Shown here: piece after piece, positions 17,162-25,388 of the stretch
How positions within the stretch are numbered: position 1 is the stretch's first letter
Layout of the letters: each line of letters starts with the position of its first letter
Assembly (NCBI RefSeq): GCF_009728735.1
Contig: NZ_CP024637.1
Span: forward strand, 30,940 to 94,939
Direction of reading: 5' to 3'
Length of the DNA stretch: 64,000 nucleotides
Source: Pantoea phytobeneficialis
GTDB lineage: Bacteria; Pseudomonadota; Gammaproteobacteria; Enterobacterales; Enterobacteriaceae
The notes under the pieces: model-generated
Seen by the model: only the letters and a program-made list of their open reading frames with translations
Database searches by the model: none
Told to the model about the DNA's origin: nothing
Made by a program: the position numbers and the translations under genes

Positions 17162-17929
17162 ATGAAAGCGATATTTTACTTCCTTAGCGCGTTATCTCTT
17201 GTCATCACAGCATTGAGTCCGTTTGTTTATGCAGCAAACAATACCGAAAATAAGTTTATTATTGAAGCCTATGGTGGTTCCAGCACTCAGGGTGCAATGG
17301 CGGTGCGGGAAAATGGCAAAGTACACCCCATTTTTATAAAAAATAATGAAATAGGCCTGATCAACCAATTTATCAAAGACAAATACGGCGATGGGATTCA
17401 GGTTGTGAATAAAGGCGCATCGTCATCCCAGGCGATGGATCTGTTGAACGGTAAATACTTTTATAAGAACAATAAAAGCTGGCGCGAGGAGATGAAAAAG
17501 TCTCCAGCCAGAATCATCCTGTTGAACTTTGCCACTAACGATGCCAGACATTTCCATTACCAGGATATTGAACCTGACTATCGCGTCAGCCCGGATCAAT
17601 ACATTAAGGTCATGGCGCAACTGGTGAATATTGCTCGTGCTGCCGGTAAGGAGGTGATTTTACAGGAACCCCACCCTATTTGCGGCGGTGCAGCCAGGTG
17701 GAATATCGGACCTTATGTCACACAACTGGATAAGCTGGCGCGCGCAGAATCCGTACCATTGTCGAGACAATACCAACGTATCCTGAACATGAATAACTGG
17801 CAGTCTTTGTTATCACCAGATTGTGTTCATCCTTCGGAGCAACTTTATCGCATCAAAGCGGAAGAGACGTTCTCGGTTTTGGTGGCGCATTATGGCGCGC
17901 AGCTAGCGGCGGCAGGCACACACCGGTAG
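17162..17929 (+). CDS. Secreted SGNH/GDSL-type hydrolase
   Basis: 255 residues beginning with a Sec signal peptide (MKAIFYFLSALSLVITALS...FVYA-AN, cleavage near 24). SGNH blocks can be seen: YGGSSTQG (nucleophile Ser, GGSS in place of GDSL), VNKGASSSQ, LLNFATNDAR (block III Asn) and DCVHPSEQLY (block V Asp/His). A periplasmic or extracellular esterase/deacetylase is likely. The stop codon TAG at 17927-17929 is supplied by the first bases of a REP unit, so the native C-terminus may have been altered by repeat insertion. Divergent from a membrane acyltransferase; a modify/remove pair is possible. Confidence 0.78.
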   Translation: MKAIFYFLSALSLVITALSPFVYAANNTENKFIIEAYGGSSTQGAMAVRENGKVHPIFIKNNEIGLINQFIKDKYGDGIQVVNKGASSSQAMDLLNGKYFYKNNKSWREEMKKSPARIILLNFATNDARHFHYQDIEPDYRVSPDQYIKVMAQLVNIARAAGKEVILQEPHPICGGAARWNIGPYVTQLDKLARAESVPLSRQYQRILNMNNWQSLLSPDCVHPSEQLYRIKAEETFSVLVAHYGAQLAAAGTHR

Positions 17930-17981
17930 CGGCGCAATTTATTGCGCGTATTTTTACCGCGCGATAAATCGCGTCGCTACG
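17926..17981. repeat. REP-like inverted pair
   Basis: GTAGCGGCGCAATTTATTGC at 17926-17945 and its mirror GCGCGATAAATCGCGTCGC at 17959-17977. The first unit overlaps the SGNH stop codon. Confidence 0.78.
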
Positions 17982-18078
17982 TAATCTGCCTGCACATAGC
18001 GCGATTTCCTCCATGTCCGTGTGGCAACATTTCTGGTATACATACTCCTCTAATCAGTGTGGAGCAGATAGCAGAACT

Positions 18079-18714
18079 ATGGCGCAGGATCTTCTGAAAG
18101 ATGTGGTGTACAAACGAATCAAGGACATGATCGTTAATGGTTCGCTGCCGATGGGCGGTAAGCTTTCAGAATCTGCCCTTGCTACTCGCTTAGCCGCCAG
18201 TAAAGCCCCGGTACGCGATGCCTTACGTCGTTTGCAAAGCGAAGGCCTGGTGCAGATTAAGCCCAAAAGCGGCACCTTTGTGTTTAGTCTTAATGACCTG
18301 GAATTTAAAGATTTGCTCGAATTTCGCTTCTATGTGGAATCGAAAGCGATGGAACTGGCCCTGAAAAAGAACCCGAAACAGCTGGTGCAGGAGATTTCGG
18401 CGATTCTTGATAACATGGAGTTCTGCATCAATAACGGCTCCAGCGTCGAATATATCCGCCTGGATAACCTGTTCCATCAGGCGTTGTTTACCTGGTGCCA
18501 GAATCCCTATCTTGAGCAAGCCTACACCCTGATCTCATCGCGCATGGCGACTATCCGTAATTATCTCGGCAGTAACGACGAACATATGCATCGTTCATGG
18601 GATCAGCACGTCACTATCGTTACCGCGCTGCGTAATAACGACTACGACAGCGCGTTGGTGGCATTGCAGGGACATATCCTGCCGGAATTCGGCGCTTACT
18701 GGGGTCTGCTGTAA
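18079..18714 (+). CDS. GntR-family regulator, FCD (FadR/VanR) subgroup
   Basis: 211 residues: winged helix (residues 7-70; LSESALATRLAASKAPVRDALRRLQSEGLVQIKPKSGTFVF) followed by an all-helical FCD ligand domain (DLLEFRFYVESKAMELA, then FHQALFTWCQNPYL with metal-binding His, and DQHVTIVTAL). The open frame extends to 18013, but ATG 18079 gives the typical FCD start. FCD regulators respond to organic or sugar acids and bind palindromes. It is alone here; it is the nearest candidate to bind the ACATGT-core sites at 10.7-12.8 kb, but that link is inference. Confidence 0.87.
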   Translation: MAQDLLKDVVYKRIKDMIVNGSLPMGGKLSESALATRLAASKAPVRDALRRLQSEGLVQIKPKSGTFVFSLNDLEFKDLLEFRFYVESKAMELALKKNPKQLVQEISAILDNMEFCINNGSSVEYIRLDNLFHQALFTWCQNPYLEQAYTLISSRMATIRNYLGSNDEHMHRSWDQHVTIVTALRNNDYDSALVALQGHILPEFGAYWGLL

Positions 18715-18788
18715 TCCTGCCTGTGCCGGGTCTGCTCCCGGCGTAACGGCAACGCGACAAACAATCTCCCTTGTCATCTCTGGGTTAT

Positions 18789-18814
18789 TATTGTTATGTT
18801 ATAACATAACAATA
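18789..18814. promoter_or_regulatory. Zur box
   Basis: A perfect 26-bp palindrome with left half TATTGTTATGTTA and its mirror. It matches the TGTTATNNTATAACA-type zinc uptake regulator consensus and sits 20 bases before the COG0523 gene, so that gene should be induced under zinc starvation. Confidence 0.8.
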
Positions 18815-18834
18815 TGTACTTCAGAGGTCATGCT

Positions 18835-20058
18835 ATGTCGTTAATTCAGGATTCACGTCTCCCCGTCACAGTTCTTTCTGGCTTTCTCGGTGCCGGGAAG
18901 ACCACGCTGCTTAACCATATTCTCAATAACCGCGCTGGCCGCCGGGTAGCGGTGATCGTCAATGATATGTCGGAAGTGAATATTGATGCCGCGCTGGTTC
19001 GCAATGGTGGTGCGGAGCTTTCCCGTACCGATGAAAAGCTGGTGGAGATGAGCAACGGTTGCATTTGCTGCACGTTGCGCGAGGATTTGCTGCTGGAAGT
19101 GCGCCGCCTGGCCGAGGCAGGCCGCTTTGATCAGTTGGTGATCGAATCCACCGGAATTTCCGAACCTCTGCCGGTCGCGGAAACCTTCACATTCGCGGAT
19201 GAAGACGGTCAGAGCCTGTCACAATTCGCCCGACTGGATACCATGGTCACGGTGGTGGATGGTTTTAATTTCCTGCGTGATTACCGTTCAACCGACTCCC
19301 TGCAAGCGCGAGGCGAATCACTGGGCGAGGCCGATGCCCGCTCGGTGGTCGATTTGTTAGTCGATCAAATTGAGTTTTGCGATATGCTGGTGGTGAATAA
19401 AACCGATTTGATTAATCAGGACGATCAGCAAACGCTGTACGCCATGCTGCGTTCACTTAATCCACGCGCCCGGATTGTATTTTCACACTTTGGGCAGGTG
19501 CCGCTGGATGAGGTGCTGGAAACCGGGCGTTTTGATTTCGACGCTGCATCCCAGGCGCCCGGTTGGTTGCAGGAACTGCGCGGCGAACATCAACCAGAAA
19601 CGGAGGAGTACGGCATCCGCAGTTTTGTCTATCGTGCACGTCGCCCGTTCCATCCACAGCGTTTCTGGCATGCGGTGAATCATCAACTGGAAGGGGTAAT
19701 CCGTTCAAAAGGTTATTTCTGGCTGGCAAGCCGCCCGGAGTATGCGGCAATGTGGTCACAGGCTGGAGCCGTGGCGCGCCACGGCTATGCCGGTCACTGG
19801 TGGGCCAGTATCCCGCGTGAACGCTGGCCGCAGGATGAAGAATCGCTGGCGTTTATTGCCCGTCACTGGCAGGAAGGCATCGGTGATGCGCGTCAGGAAC
19901 TGGTGTTTATCGGTATCGAGATGGATGAAGATCAGGTACGCAATGCGCTGGAGCACGCCCTGCTGACCCCCGCAGAGATGGCGGCTGGCCCGGCAAGTTG
20001 GGTGACATTGCCTGATCCTCTGCCGGAATGGTTCGAGCATGACGCCGTGGACGCGTAA
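18835..20058 (+). CDS. COG0523 (CobW/ZNG1-like) GTP-dependent zinc metallochaperone
   Basis: 407 residues. G3E GTPase motifs: Walker [10 protein letters not shown] (14-22), [12 protein letters not shown] with the CxCC metal site (about 75-85), ESTGISEP switch, VVNKTDL guanine motif, and a C-terminal CobW_C domain ([14 protein letters not shown]). ATG 18835 is preferred to 18814 because GAGG lies in front and the longer form would begin inside the Zur palindrome. These proteins deliver zinc to client enzymes under deficiency. The Zur box directly upstream supports that role. Confidence 0.9.
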   Translation: MSLIQDSRLPVTVLSGFLGAGKTTLLNHILNNRAGRRVAVIVNDMSEVNIDAALVRNGGAELSRTDEKLVEMSNGCICCTLREDLLLEVRRLAEAGRFDQLVIESTGISEPLPVAETFTFADEDGQSLSQFARLDTMVTVVDGFNFLRDYRSTDSLQARGESLGEADARSVVDLLVDQIEFCDMLVVNKTDLINQDDQQTLYAMLRSLNPRARIVFSHFGQVPLDEVLETGRFDFDAASQAPGWLQELRGEHQPETEEYGIRSFVYRARRPFHPQRFWHAVNHQLEGVIRSKGYFWLASRPEYAAMWSQAGAVARHGYAGHWWASIPRERWPQDEESLAFIARHWQEGIGDARQELVFIGIEMDEDQVRNALEHALLTPAEMAAGPASWVTLPDPLPEWFEHDAVDA

Positions 20059-20147
20059 TCGCACAGAAAGCAACAAATGGCTACGCTTTTCCATCAAGGT
20101 CAGGAGTATGCTGAATTGCAGCATTTACCCTTACAGGAGAAGACGTT

Positions 20148-20333
20148 ATGCCAGAAGTTGTTGTCTATGCCGCGGAAGGCCGCACCACTGAACAGAAAAA
20201 GAAACTGCTGAAAGCTATCACCACTGCCGTGTCTGATTCGTTTGAGATCGATGCCAATTCCGTGGTGGTGTCAATTGTCGAAACGCCGTTACATATGAAA
20301 TCGAAGGGTGGCATTCCGTTTGACGAGCGTTAA
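20148..20333 (+). CDS. 4-oxalocrotonate tautomerase family protein
   Basis: 61 residues, the standard 4-OT length. Pro2 follows the initiator Met and becomes the catalytic N-terminal proline; the rest (EGRTTEQKKKLLKAITTAVSDSFEI...VVSIVETP) fits the beta-alpha-beta fold. AGGAG is at ideal spacing. Its substrate is unknown and there is no catechol meta-pathway nearby; it is followed by a good terminator. Confidence 0.88.
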   Translation: MPEVVVYAAEGRTTEQKKKLLKAITTAVSDSFEIDANSVVVSIVETPLHMKSKGGIPFDER

Positions 20334-20346
20334 CGGATACCCCCTC

Positions 20347-20381
20347 TCCTGCCCATGATCCTGATGGGCAGGATTTCCCTT
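20347..20381 (+). terminator. Intrinsic terminator after the tautomerase gene
   Basis: TCCTGCCCAT (20347-20356) pairs with ATGGGCAGGA (20364-20373) around a 7-base loop, followed by TTTCCCTTTC. Confidence 0.7.
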
Positions 20382-20441
20382 TCTTACCTTTATCCCGTCT
20401 GCAAATATCGCTACCCTAGGGCCGCTTAACTTGTACAACTT

Positions 20442-20513
20442 CGTAGCGGCGTGATTTATCGCGCAATTCTGTGCGTGGGGTGTGAAAACCCGCGCGATAA
20501 ATCACGCCGCCAC
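20442..20513. repeat. REP-like inverted pair
   Basis: CGTAGCGGCGTGATTTATCG at 20442-20461 and its mirror GCGCGATAAATCACGCCGC at 20492-20510. Both units carry the GTG/CAC variant, so the outer pairing between them is retained. Confidence 0.78.
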
Positions 20514-20541
20514 ACGCACTTTTCTTTCTTCTGGAGTCTCA

Positions 20542-21033
20542 ATGTCCCTGCCGTTGTTCCGCCGCCCCACTCTGAATGATGTTGACCGTTGCTTTGAAAT
20601 TGAAATCACCGCCTATGAGGGTGATGAAGCCGCAACCCGCGAGAAGATCGCCACCCGCATCGCTGACTATCCGCAAGGCTTTTTACTGCTGGAAGTGGAC
20701 GGCCAGGCCGTTGGTTTTATCAACTCAGGCTGTGCCTGGGAAGTGGTGATGTCCGACGAAGCCTTTAAGGAACTGGTGGGACACGATGCAGCCGCGCCTA
20801 ATGTGGTGATTATGTCGGTGGTGGTTGACCCGCAATGGCAGGGCAAGGGTTATGCGGCGCAGCTGATGCATACCTTTATTGATGAGCAGCGAGCGCTGGG
20901 CAAGCAGAGTATTCACCTGATGTGCAAGACCCAACATATCGAGCTGTACCGCAAGTTTGGTTTCGCTTATATCAAACCGTCGGAATCTGACCACGGCGGC
21001 ATGGCGTGGCATGAGATGATTAAAACGCTGTAA
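20542..21033 (+). CDS. GNAT acetyltransferase
   Basis: 163 residues. The acetyl-CoA loop is VVVDPQWQGKGYAAQLMHTFIDEQRALG (QGKGYA) with an earlier VDGQAVGFI strand, and LYRKFGFAYIKPSESDHGGMAWHEM at the C-terminus resembles arylalkylamine/serotonin N-acetyltransferase-like proteins. ATG 20542 has TGGAG upstream; the longer open frame to 20482 begins inside the REP unit and is unlikely. Substrate unknown. Confidence 0.85.
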   Translation: MSLPLFRRPTLNDVDRCFEIEITAYEGDEAATREKIATRIADYPQGFLLLEVDGQAVGFINSGCAWEVVMSDEAFKELVGHDAAAPNVVIMSVVVDPQWQGKGYAAQLMHTFIDEQRALGKQSIHLMCKTQHIELYRKFGFAYIKPSESDHGGMAWHEMIKTL

Positions 21034-21052
21034 CGGTTGTACTGGCAAAGAT

Positions 21053-21072
21053 GCGTAGCGGCGCAATTCCGC
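21053..21072. repeat. Degenerate REP half-unit
   Basis: GCGTAGCGGCGCAATTCCGC resembles one arm of the REP unit with a decayed stem; no partner lies nearby. Confidence 0.5.
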
Positions 21073-21129
21073 TTCGCAGCCAGCGAATTTTCAGTATCAT
21101 AGCCCGATCTGTCGTTTTCTGGATTGAGT

Positions 21130-21873
21130 ATGACCCATCAACACAGTTCCCTGTTTGCACAGCTTGCCGCCATTCTGGCGGAGGAAAGCCGCACGCCGCT
21201 GTATAAACGCTTTGCCGCTGCCATTAAAGACGCCGTGCGCGCAGGCCAGCTGGTCCATGAAGAGATCCTGCCGGGAGAACGCGAATTCAGCCAGTCGCTG
21301 GGAATTTCGCGCATTACCGTGCGTAAGGCGATGGATGAACTGGAAAAAGAGGGCGTGGTGTTTCGTTCGCGTGGCTACGGTACGCAAATCTGTAGCCAGT
21401 TTGAATATTCGCTGAAAGAACCCAAAGGTTTGTCGCAGCAGGCGGTATTACGCGGCAAAAAGCCCGATACGGTATGGATCAACAAAAGCAAAATCCGTTG
21501 CAACGCGGAGATTGCGGAGAAACTGGGGCTGAGCAACGGCAGCGATGTCTGGCAGTTGAAACGCATTCGCTATGTGGATCAACAGGCGGTGTCGGTTGAA
21601 GAGTCGTGGGTTTCAACCCAGCTGATTGCCGATGCTGACGATATCGGTATATCGCTGTACGACTATTTTCGTGAGCGACAAATCCTGCCGGTGAAGTCAC
21701 AAAGCCGTGTCAGCGCACGTATGCCGGATGAGGCACTGCAACAGCAAATTGCCCTGCCCGCCAATGTGCCGGTGTTGGTGATTAAGCAACTGGCACTCGA
21801 CGCACAGGGCAATCCGCTGGAGTACAGCATCAGCTACTGTCGCAGCGATATGTACGTGTTTATTGCCGAGTAA
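21130..21873 (+). CDS. yegW: GntR/HutC-family regulator YegW
   Basis: 247 residues: winged helix (EILPGEREFSQSLGISRITVRKAMDELEKEGVVF, about 35-75) plus a UTRA ligand domain ending in EYSISYCRSDMYVF. ATG 21130 is used instead of the TTG two codons upstream. The gene is convergent with the kinase-glycohydrolase-transporter operon, overlapping the kinase stop by 14 bases; this is the yegT-U-V/yegW arrangement of E. coli, and lengths match. Probably represses yegTUV; ligand unknown. Confidence 0.85.
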   Translation: MTHQHSSLFAQLAAILAEESRTPLYKRFAAAIKDAVRAGQLVHEEILPGEREFSQSLGISRITVRKAMDELEKEGVVFRSRGYGTQICSQFEYSLKEPKGLSQQAVLRGKKPDTVWINKSKIRCNAEIAEKLGLSNGSDVWQLKRIRYVDQQAVSVEESWVSTQLIADADDIGISLYDYFRERQILPVKSQSRVSARMPDEALQQQIALPANVPVLVIKQLALDAQGNPLEYSISYCRSDMYVFIAE

Positions 21874-22840
21874 GACGCTGCTGCCAGTAAGCGGTCAGCG
21901 TTGCGCGATCCGGCGCGCAGTCCCCACCGCGCTGTGAGACAACATAGGACGCCACCGCATTGCCCAGCGCCACGCTGTCGGCCAGCGACCAACCGGACGC
22001 CAGACCAGCCAGCAGTCCACCCGCATGGCTGTCGCCGGCACCAATGGTATCCACCACCGTGGTCGCCAGCGCAGGCACCCAACCCTGGGTTGCCGCATCG
22101 CTGTATCCTGCCCCATCGCTGTCGAGCCGCACCACCATTGCGCTGCCAAAACGTTGCTGCCAGCGCGCCAGCAGCGCATGCGCATCAAAGAGTTCGGATG
22201 CACCAAGGCGCTCCCGCCACAGCAACTCCGCCTCTTGTCTGTTCACTGTAATCAGTGGATTGAGCGCCATGATACGTGCGAATTGTGCATCCGCGATATC
22301 CGCCAGGCGAGGTCCAAAATCCACCAGCAGCTGCCAGGGTTGTGGCTGCCGTTCCAGCCAGCTAATCAACACCTCGCCACTTTTACTGGTGAGTTGATAA
22401 CCGGAGAGATAAATCCAGCGATGCGCCGGTTGCGGTAGCGTATCAAGCAACGCCGCGTCCCACTGATTTTCCACGCCGCTGACCGAAAGAAAGGTACGTT
22501 CACCATCCGGCTCCACCAGCGCCAGGCACCAACCGTTATCACCGGATGCCGTTTCCAGCACGCTTTCGATGCCATATTCCACCAGTTTCTGGCGCACAAT
22601 CCCGGCCCAGACGCCGTTACCCAGCGGCAAAGCATTGATCGACGGTACACCAAGTCGATGCAGCGCAATCGCCACATTCAGGGCGCAACCGCCGACATTG
22701 ACGCCCTGCTGATGCAGTTCGATATCACTGCCGCGATGCGGCAGTGAGTAAGCATCGGCAATCACATCCACCACCGCCGCACCCACCACGCAAACCGGCA
22801 GGCGACCAGCCAGTCGTGTCAGATCATCTGGCGTCAGCAT
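21860..22840 (-). CDS. yegV: PfkB-family sugar/nucleoside kinase YegV
   Basis: 326 residues with PfkB motifs GGCALNVAIALHRLG near the N-terminus and VVDTIGAGDSHAGGLLAGL with the catalytic Asp. The frame extends to 22915 but ATG 22840, overlapping the end of yegU by 17 bases, gives the family length (about 321 in E. coli). With a nucleoside-type transporter and an ADP-ribosylglycohydrolase-like enzyme upstream in the operon, it likely phosphorylates a nucleoside or ribose derivative; the true substrate is not established. Confidence 0.85.
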   Translation of the reverse strand: MLTPDDLTRLAGRLPVCVVGAAVVDVIADAYSLPHRGSDIELHQQGVNVGGCALNVAIALHRLGVPSINALPLGNGVWAGIVRQKLVEYGIESVLETASGDNGWCLALVEPDGERTFLSVSGVENQWDAALLDTLPQPAHRWIYLSGYQLTSKSGEVLISWLERQPQPWQLLVDFGPRLADIADAQFARIMALNPLITVNRQEAELLWRERLGASELFDAHALLARWQQRFGSAMVVRLDSDGAGYSDAATQGWVPALATTVVDTIGAGDSHAGGLLAGLASGWSLADSVALGNAVASYVVSQRGGDCAPDRATLTAYWQQRLTRQ

Positions 22841-23855
22841 AGGCGGCCTCACGCTGCTGACGGAAACGACTGAACGCACTGCTGTAGCGGGTGAAATCCA
22901 GATTATTGGCAGCATCCAGTTCAGCTTTTAATGCCGGATCGATGCCGTCAATTCCCTGCAATGCACCGCAAATCGCCACCGCCATTGCACCGATGGTATC
23001 GGTGTCGCCACCGAGGTTGGCACAGAGAATGGCGCAACGGTTAGGATCGCAGGCAGCCAGTTCCACCATCGCAATCGCGGCGGGCACTGATTCAATGGTG
23101 CTGGTCCCCGTCCCGACCAGATTATAAATCTGTTGCAGGGTCGATTCTGTCCCCCTGCCCTGCGCCACAACCTGCAACGCCAGTTCCACGCGCGCCGCCA
23201 TCGAAGCACTGAAGGTGGTGACACGTTTTTCCTGCGCTGCTCGGGCAATCGACGGCAACTCATCGCGGATAGTTGCCCAGTTTGCCCCATCAATGGCACG
23301 CGAAACCGCCCAGGCGATAACCGTGGCCCCGGCAATCGCCACATCGGATTTATGCGTCGGGCTGGACGCCAGCGCCACGGCATCAATAAAGCCCGCCAGA
23401 TCGCGCGCCGGTAGCAGGCAGCCCAGCGGCGATACACGCATCGCCGCGCCGTTGGTCATGCCGTTATTTTCCAGTTGCGCGACAGGTGTTCCGGCTTTCA
23501 ACGCGTTGAGGGCAATTTTCGAGGTTGGCCCGAGCACGTTTTTGTTGAAGGCATCAAACGCTTCTGCCCAGCGCAAAATATTGGCCCCAATGGTTTCGGC
23601 ATTGATGTCGCCATCATGGGTGATGATAGCGTCGGCCAGTGCCAGCGCCATCGAGGTGTCGTCGGTAAAGGCCGCCCGGCCAAAATAGCAGGCGGCATTG
23701 TTTTCGGCCGGGCCGGGCAGAAAGCGATCGATCCAGCCAAAATGCTGTTTCACGCGGCTGCGCGGCCAGAGTTCCGACGGCATACCCATCGCGTCGCCCA
23801 GTGCCTGGCCATAGAAGGCGCCCAAAATCCGTTTTTCCTGGAGTGTCATTGTCAT
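22824..23855 (-). CDS. yegU: ADP-ribosylglycohydrolase family protein YegU
   Basis: 343 residues of the DraG/ARH fold. Metal-binding motifs are present: GQALGDAMGMPSE at the N-terminus, FTDDTSMALALADA (DDT) and GGDTDTIGAMAVAICGA near the C-terminus. The family removes ADP-ribose or cleaves N-glycosidic bonds; here, between a nucleoside transporter and a PfkB kinase, a catabolic N-ribosyl hydrolase is plausible. Twelve bases separate its start from the yegT stop. Confidence 0.86.
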   Translation of the reverse strand: MTMTLQEKRILGAFYGQALGDAMGMPSELWPRSRVKQHFGWIDRFLPGPAENNAACYFGRAAFTDDTSMALALADAIITHDGDINAETIGANILRWAEAFDAFNKNVLGPTSKIALNALKAGTPVAQLENNGMTNGAAMRVSPLGCLLPARDLAGFIDAVALASSPTHKSDVAIAGATVIAWAVSRAIDGANWATIRDELPSIARAAQEKRVTTFSASMAARVELALQVVAQGRGTESTLQQIYNLVGTGTSTIESVPAAIAMVELAACDPNRCAILCANLGGDTDTIGAMAVAICGALQGIDGIDPALKAELDAANNLDFTRYSSAFSRFRQQREAAYADAR

Positions 23856-23866
23856 CGCTACTTCTC

Positions 23867-25141
23867 TTATTTATGGCTTTCAGCGGGTGCTGAAGTATCA
23901 AAAGCGGTTAATTCATCACTGCGTTTTTTGCCGTCACGGAACAACACGATAAAGGCGAGGGTGATAATCACAATCATCACGCTACCGAACATCCACATCC
24001 CGGCCCAGTTGAAGGTCTGACCGTTGATCGGCTTATCGTAAGCAAACATCTCCTGCATCAGATAGCCGCCAAGACGGTAGCCCAGCAGGCTGCCGATACC
24101 CTGACAGGCAAGCGTAATCAGGCCCTGCGCCGCGTTACGCATCGCTACCGGCGCTTTCTTATCCACGTAAATGTAGGCGGTGATGAAGTAGAAGTCATAG
24201 CTGACGCCATGCAGCAGGATACCCATAAACAGCAGGCCGAAGGTTAGCAGGTTCTGATCGCCGCCGAACACGAAGAAGACATAGCGCAGCGCGGCAGTCA
24301 CCAGTCCCAACAGCAGCACTTTGCCGATGCCGAAACGTTTGATAAAGAACGGCAGCGCCAGCAGGAAAAAGATTTCCGATACCTGGCCGAGGGTCATCCA
24401 GCCGGTGGCATGCGGCAGACCCACTTCGGTCAGATAACCTTCAGCAAAGATGTAGTAGAAGGCCAGCGGCATGCTGAACAGGAACGAGCAGACAAAGAAC
24501 ACGAGGAAGCTACGATCTTTCAACAGATGCAACGCATCCAGACCGAGTGCCACGCGCAGGCTGAATTTGCCGGTGCTTTTCGGTTCTGTGGCCGGCAACA
24601 TCAGGGCAAAGATACCCAGCAGCAGCGAACTGGCAGCGGTGATCAGCAACGGAACATTACTCGCCGAGATATCGCCAAAACCAAGCAGCGGCGGCAGGAA
24701 GCCGCAGGCAATGCCGGAAGCGATCCAGCCGATGGTCCCCATCACGCGCACGCGTGGATAATCGCGTTCAACATCACCAACGTGGGAGAAGGCAATGCTG
24801 TTGGTCAGCGCAATGGTCGGCATATAGGTCAGCGCATATAACAGCAGCAGCGGGAAGAAGCTGCCGAAGTGCGTCTGTTGCGCGGCGAAGAACATCAGAA
24901 TCGCGCCAACAATCATCAGCAGCGACAAGACTTTCTGTGCCTGGAAGAAGCGGTCTGCCAGCGAGCCAACCAGAATCGGTGACAGGATGGCGGCGATGGA
25001 GGTGCAGGCATAGCACCAGGCAATCTCCATCGGGGTGAAGCCATTTTTACTCAGAAAGGCCCAGAGCGGCACGAACCATGCCCCCCAGATAAACCATTCA
25101 AGGAACATCATGAACGACAGTTTTGGCATTGTATTTTTCAT
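23867..25141 (-). CDS. yegT: MFS nucleoside:H+ symporter YegT (NupG family)
   Basis: 424 residues, 12 transmembrane helices. The N-terminus PKLSFMMFLEWFIWGAWFVPLW is the NupG/XapB/YegT signature. ATG 25141 is chosen; the open frame continues to 25231 but would consume the operator-like leader. First gene of the operon yegT-yegU-yegV. Confidence 0.88.
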   Translation of the reverse strand: MKNTMPKLSFMMFLEWFIWGAWFVPLWAFLSKNGFTPMEIAWCYACTSIAAILSPILVGSLADRFFQAQKVLSLLMIVGAILMFFAAQQTHFGSFFPLLLLYALTYMPTIALTNSIAFSHVGDVERDYPRVRVMGTIGWIASGIACGFLPPLLGFGDISASNVPLLITAASSLLLGIFALMLPATEPKSTGKFSLRVALGLDALHLLKDRSFLVFFVCSFLFSMPLAFYYIFAEGYLTEVGLPHATGWMTLGQVSEIFFLLALPFFIKRFGIGKVLLLGLVTAALRYVFFVFGGDQNLLTFGLLFMGILLHGVSYDFYFITAYIYVDKKAPVAMRNAAQGLITLACQGIGSLLGYRLGGYLMQEMFAYDKPINGQTFNWAGMWMFGSVMIVIITLAFIVLFRDGKKRSDELTAFDTSAPAESHK

Positions 25142-25155
25142 CGAACTTACTCCCC

Positions 25156-25181
25156 GGTGTTGGTAGAACCAATCTAACACC
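25156..25181. promoter_or_regulatory. Nested inverted repeat before yegT, YegW operator candidate
   Basis: Inner repeat TTGGTAGAACCAA (25160-25172) is perfect around AGA and lies inside outer arms GGTGTT (25156-25161) and AACACC (25176-25181). It is 15-40 bases before the yegT ATG, a position suited to repression by the HutC-type regulator. Confidence 0.6.
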
Positions 25182-25271
25182 ACTAACAATACCTTTGTAA
25201 TACCTTTAGCTGATAGTTTGACCTCATCCACATAATTTTAACCGATGGTTAACAGGGTTGGAGATGATAAA

Positions 25272-25334
25272 ACGCGCGATAAATCGCGCCGCTACAGGTA
25301 AGCATTGGCCCGTGGCGGTGCGATTTATCGCGCG
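25272..25334. repeat. REP-like inverted pair
   Basis: ACGCGCGATAAATCGCGCCG at 25272-25291 and GGCGGTGCGATTTATCGCGC at 25314-25333, between yegT and the nicT-like gene. Confidence 0.78.
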
Positions 25335-25388
25335 AATTTTTATAGCAGGCAGCGTGTGAACCAGTATCACACGCTGAAAAGGAAGGAA

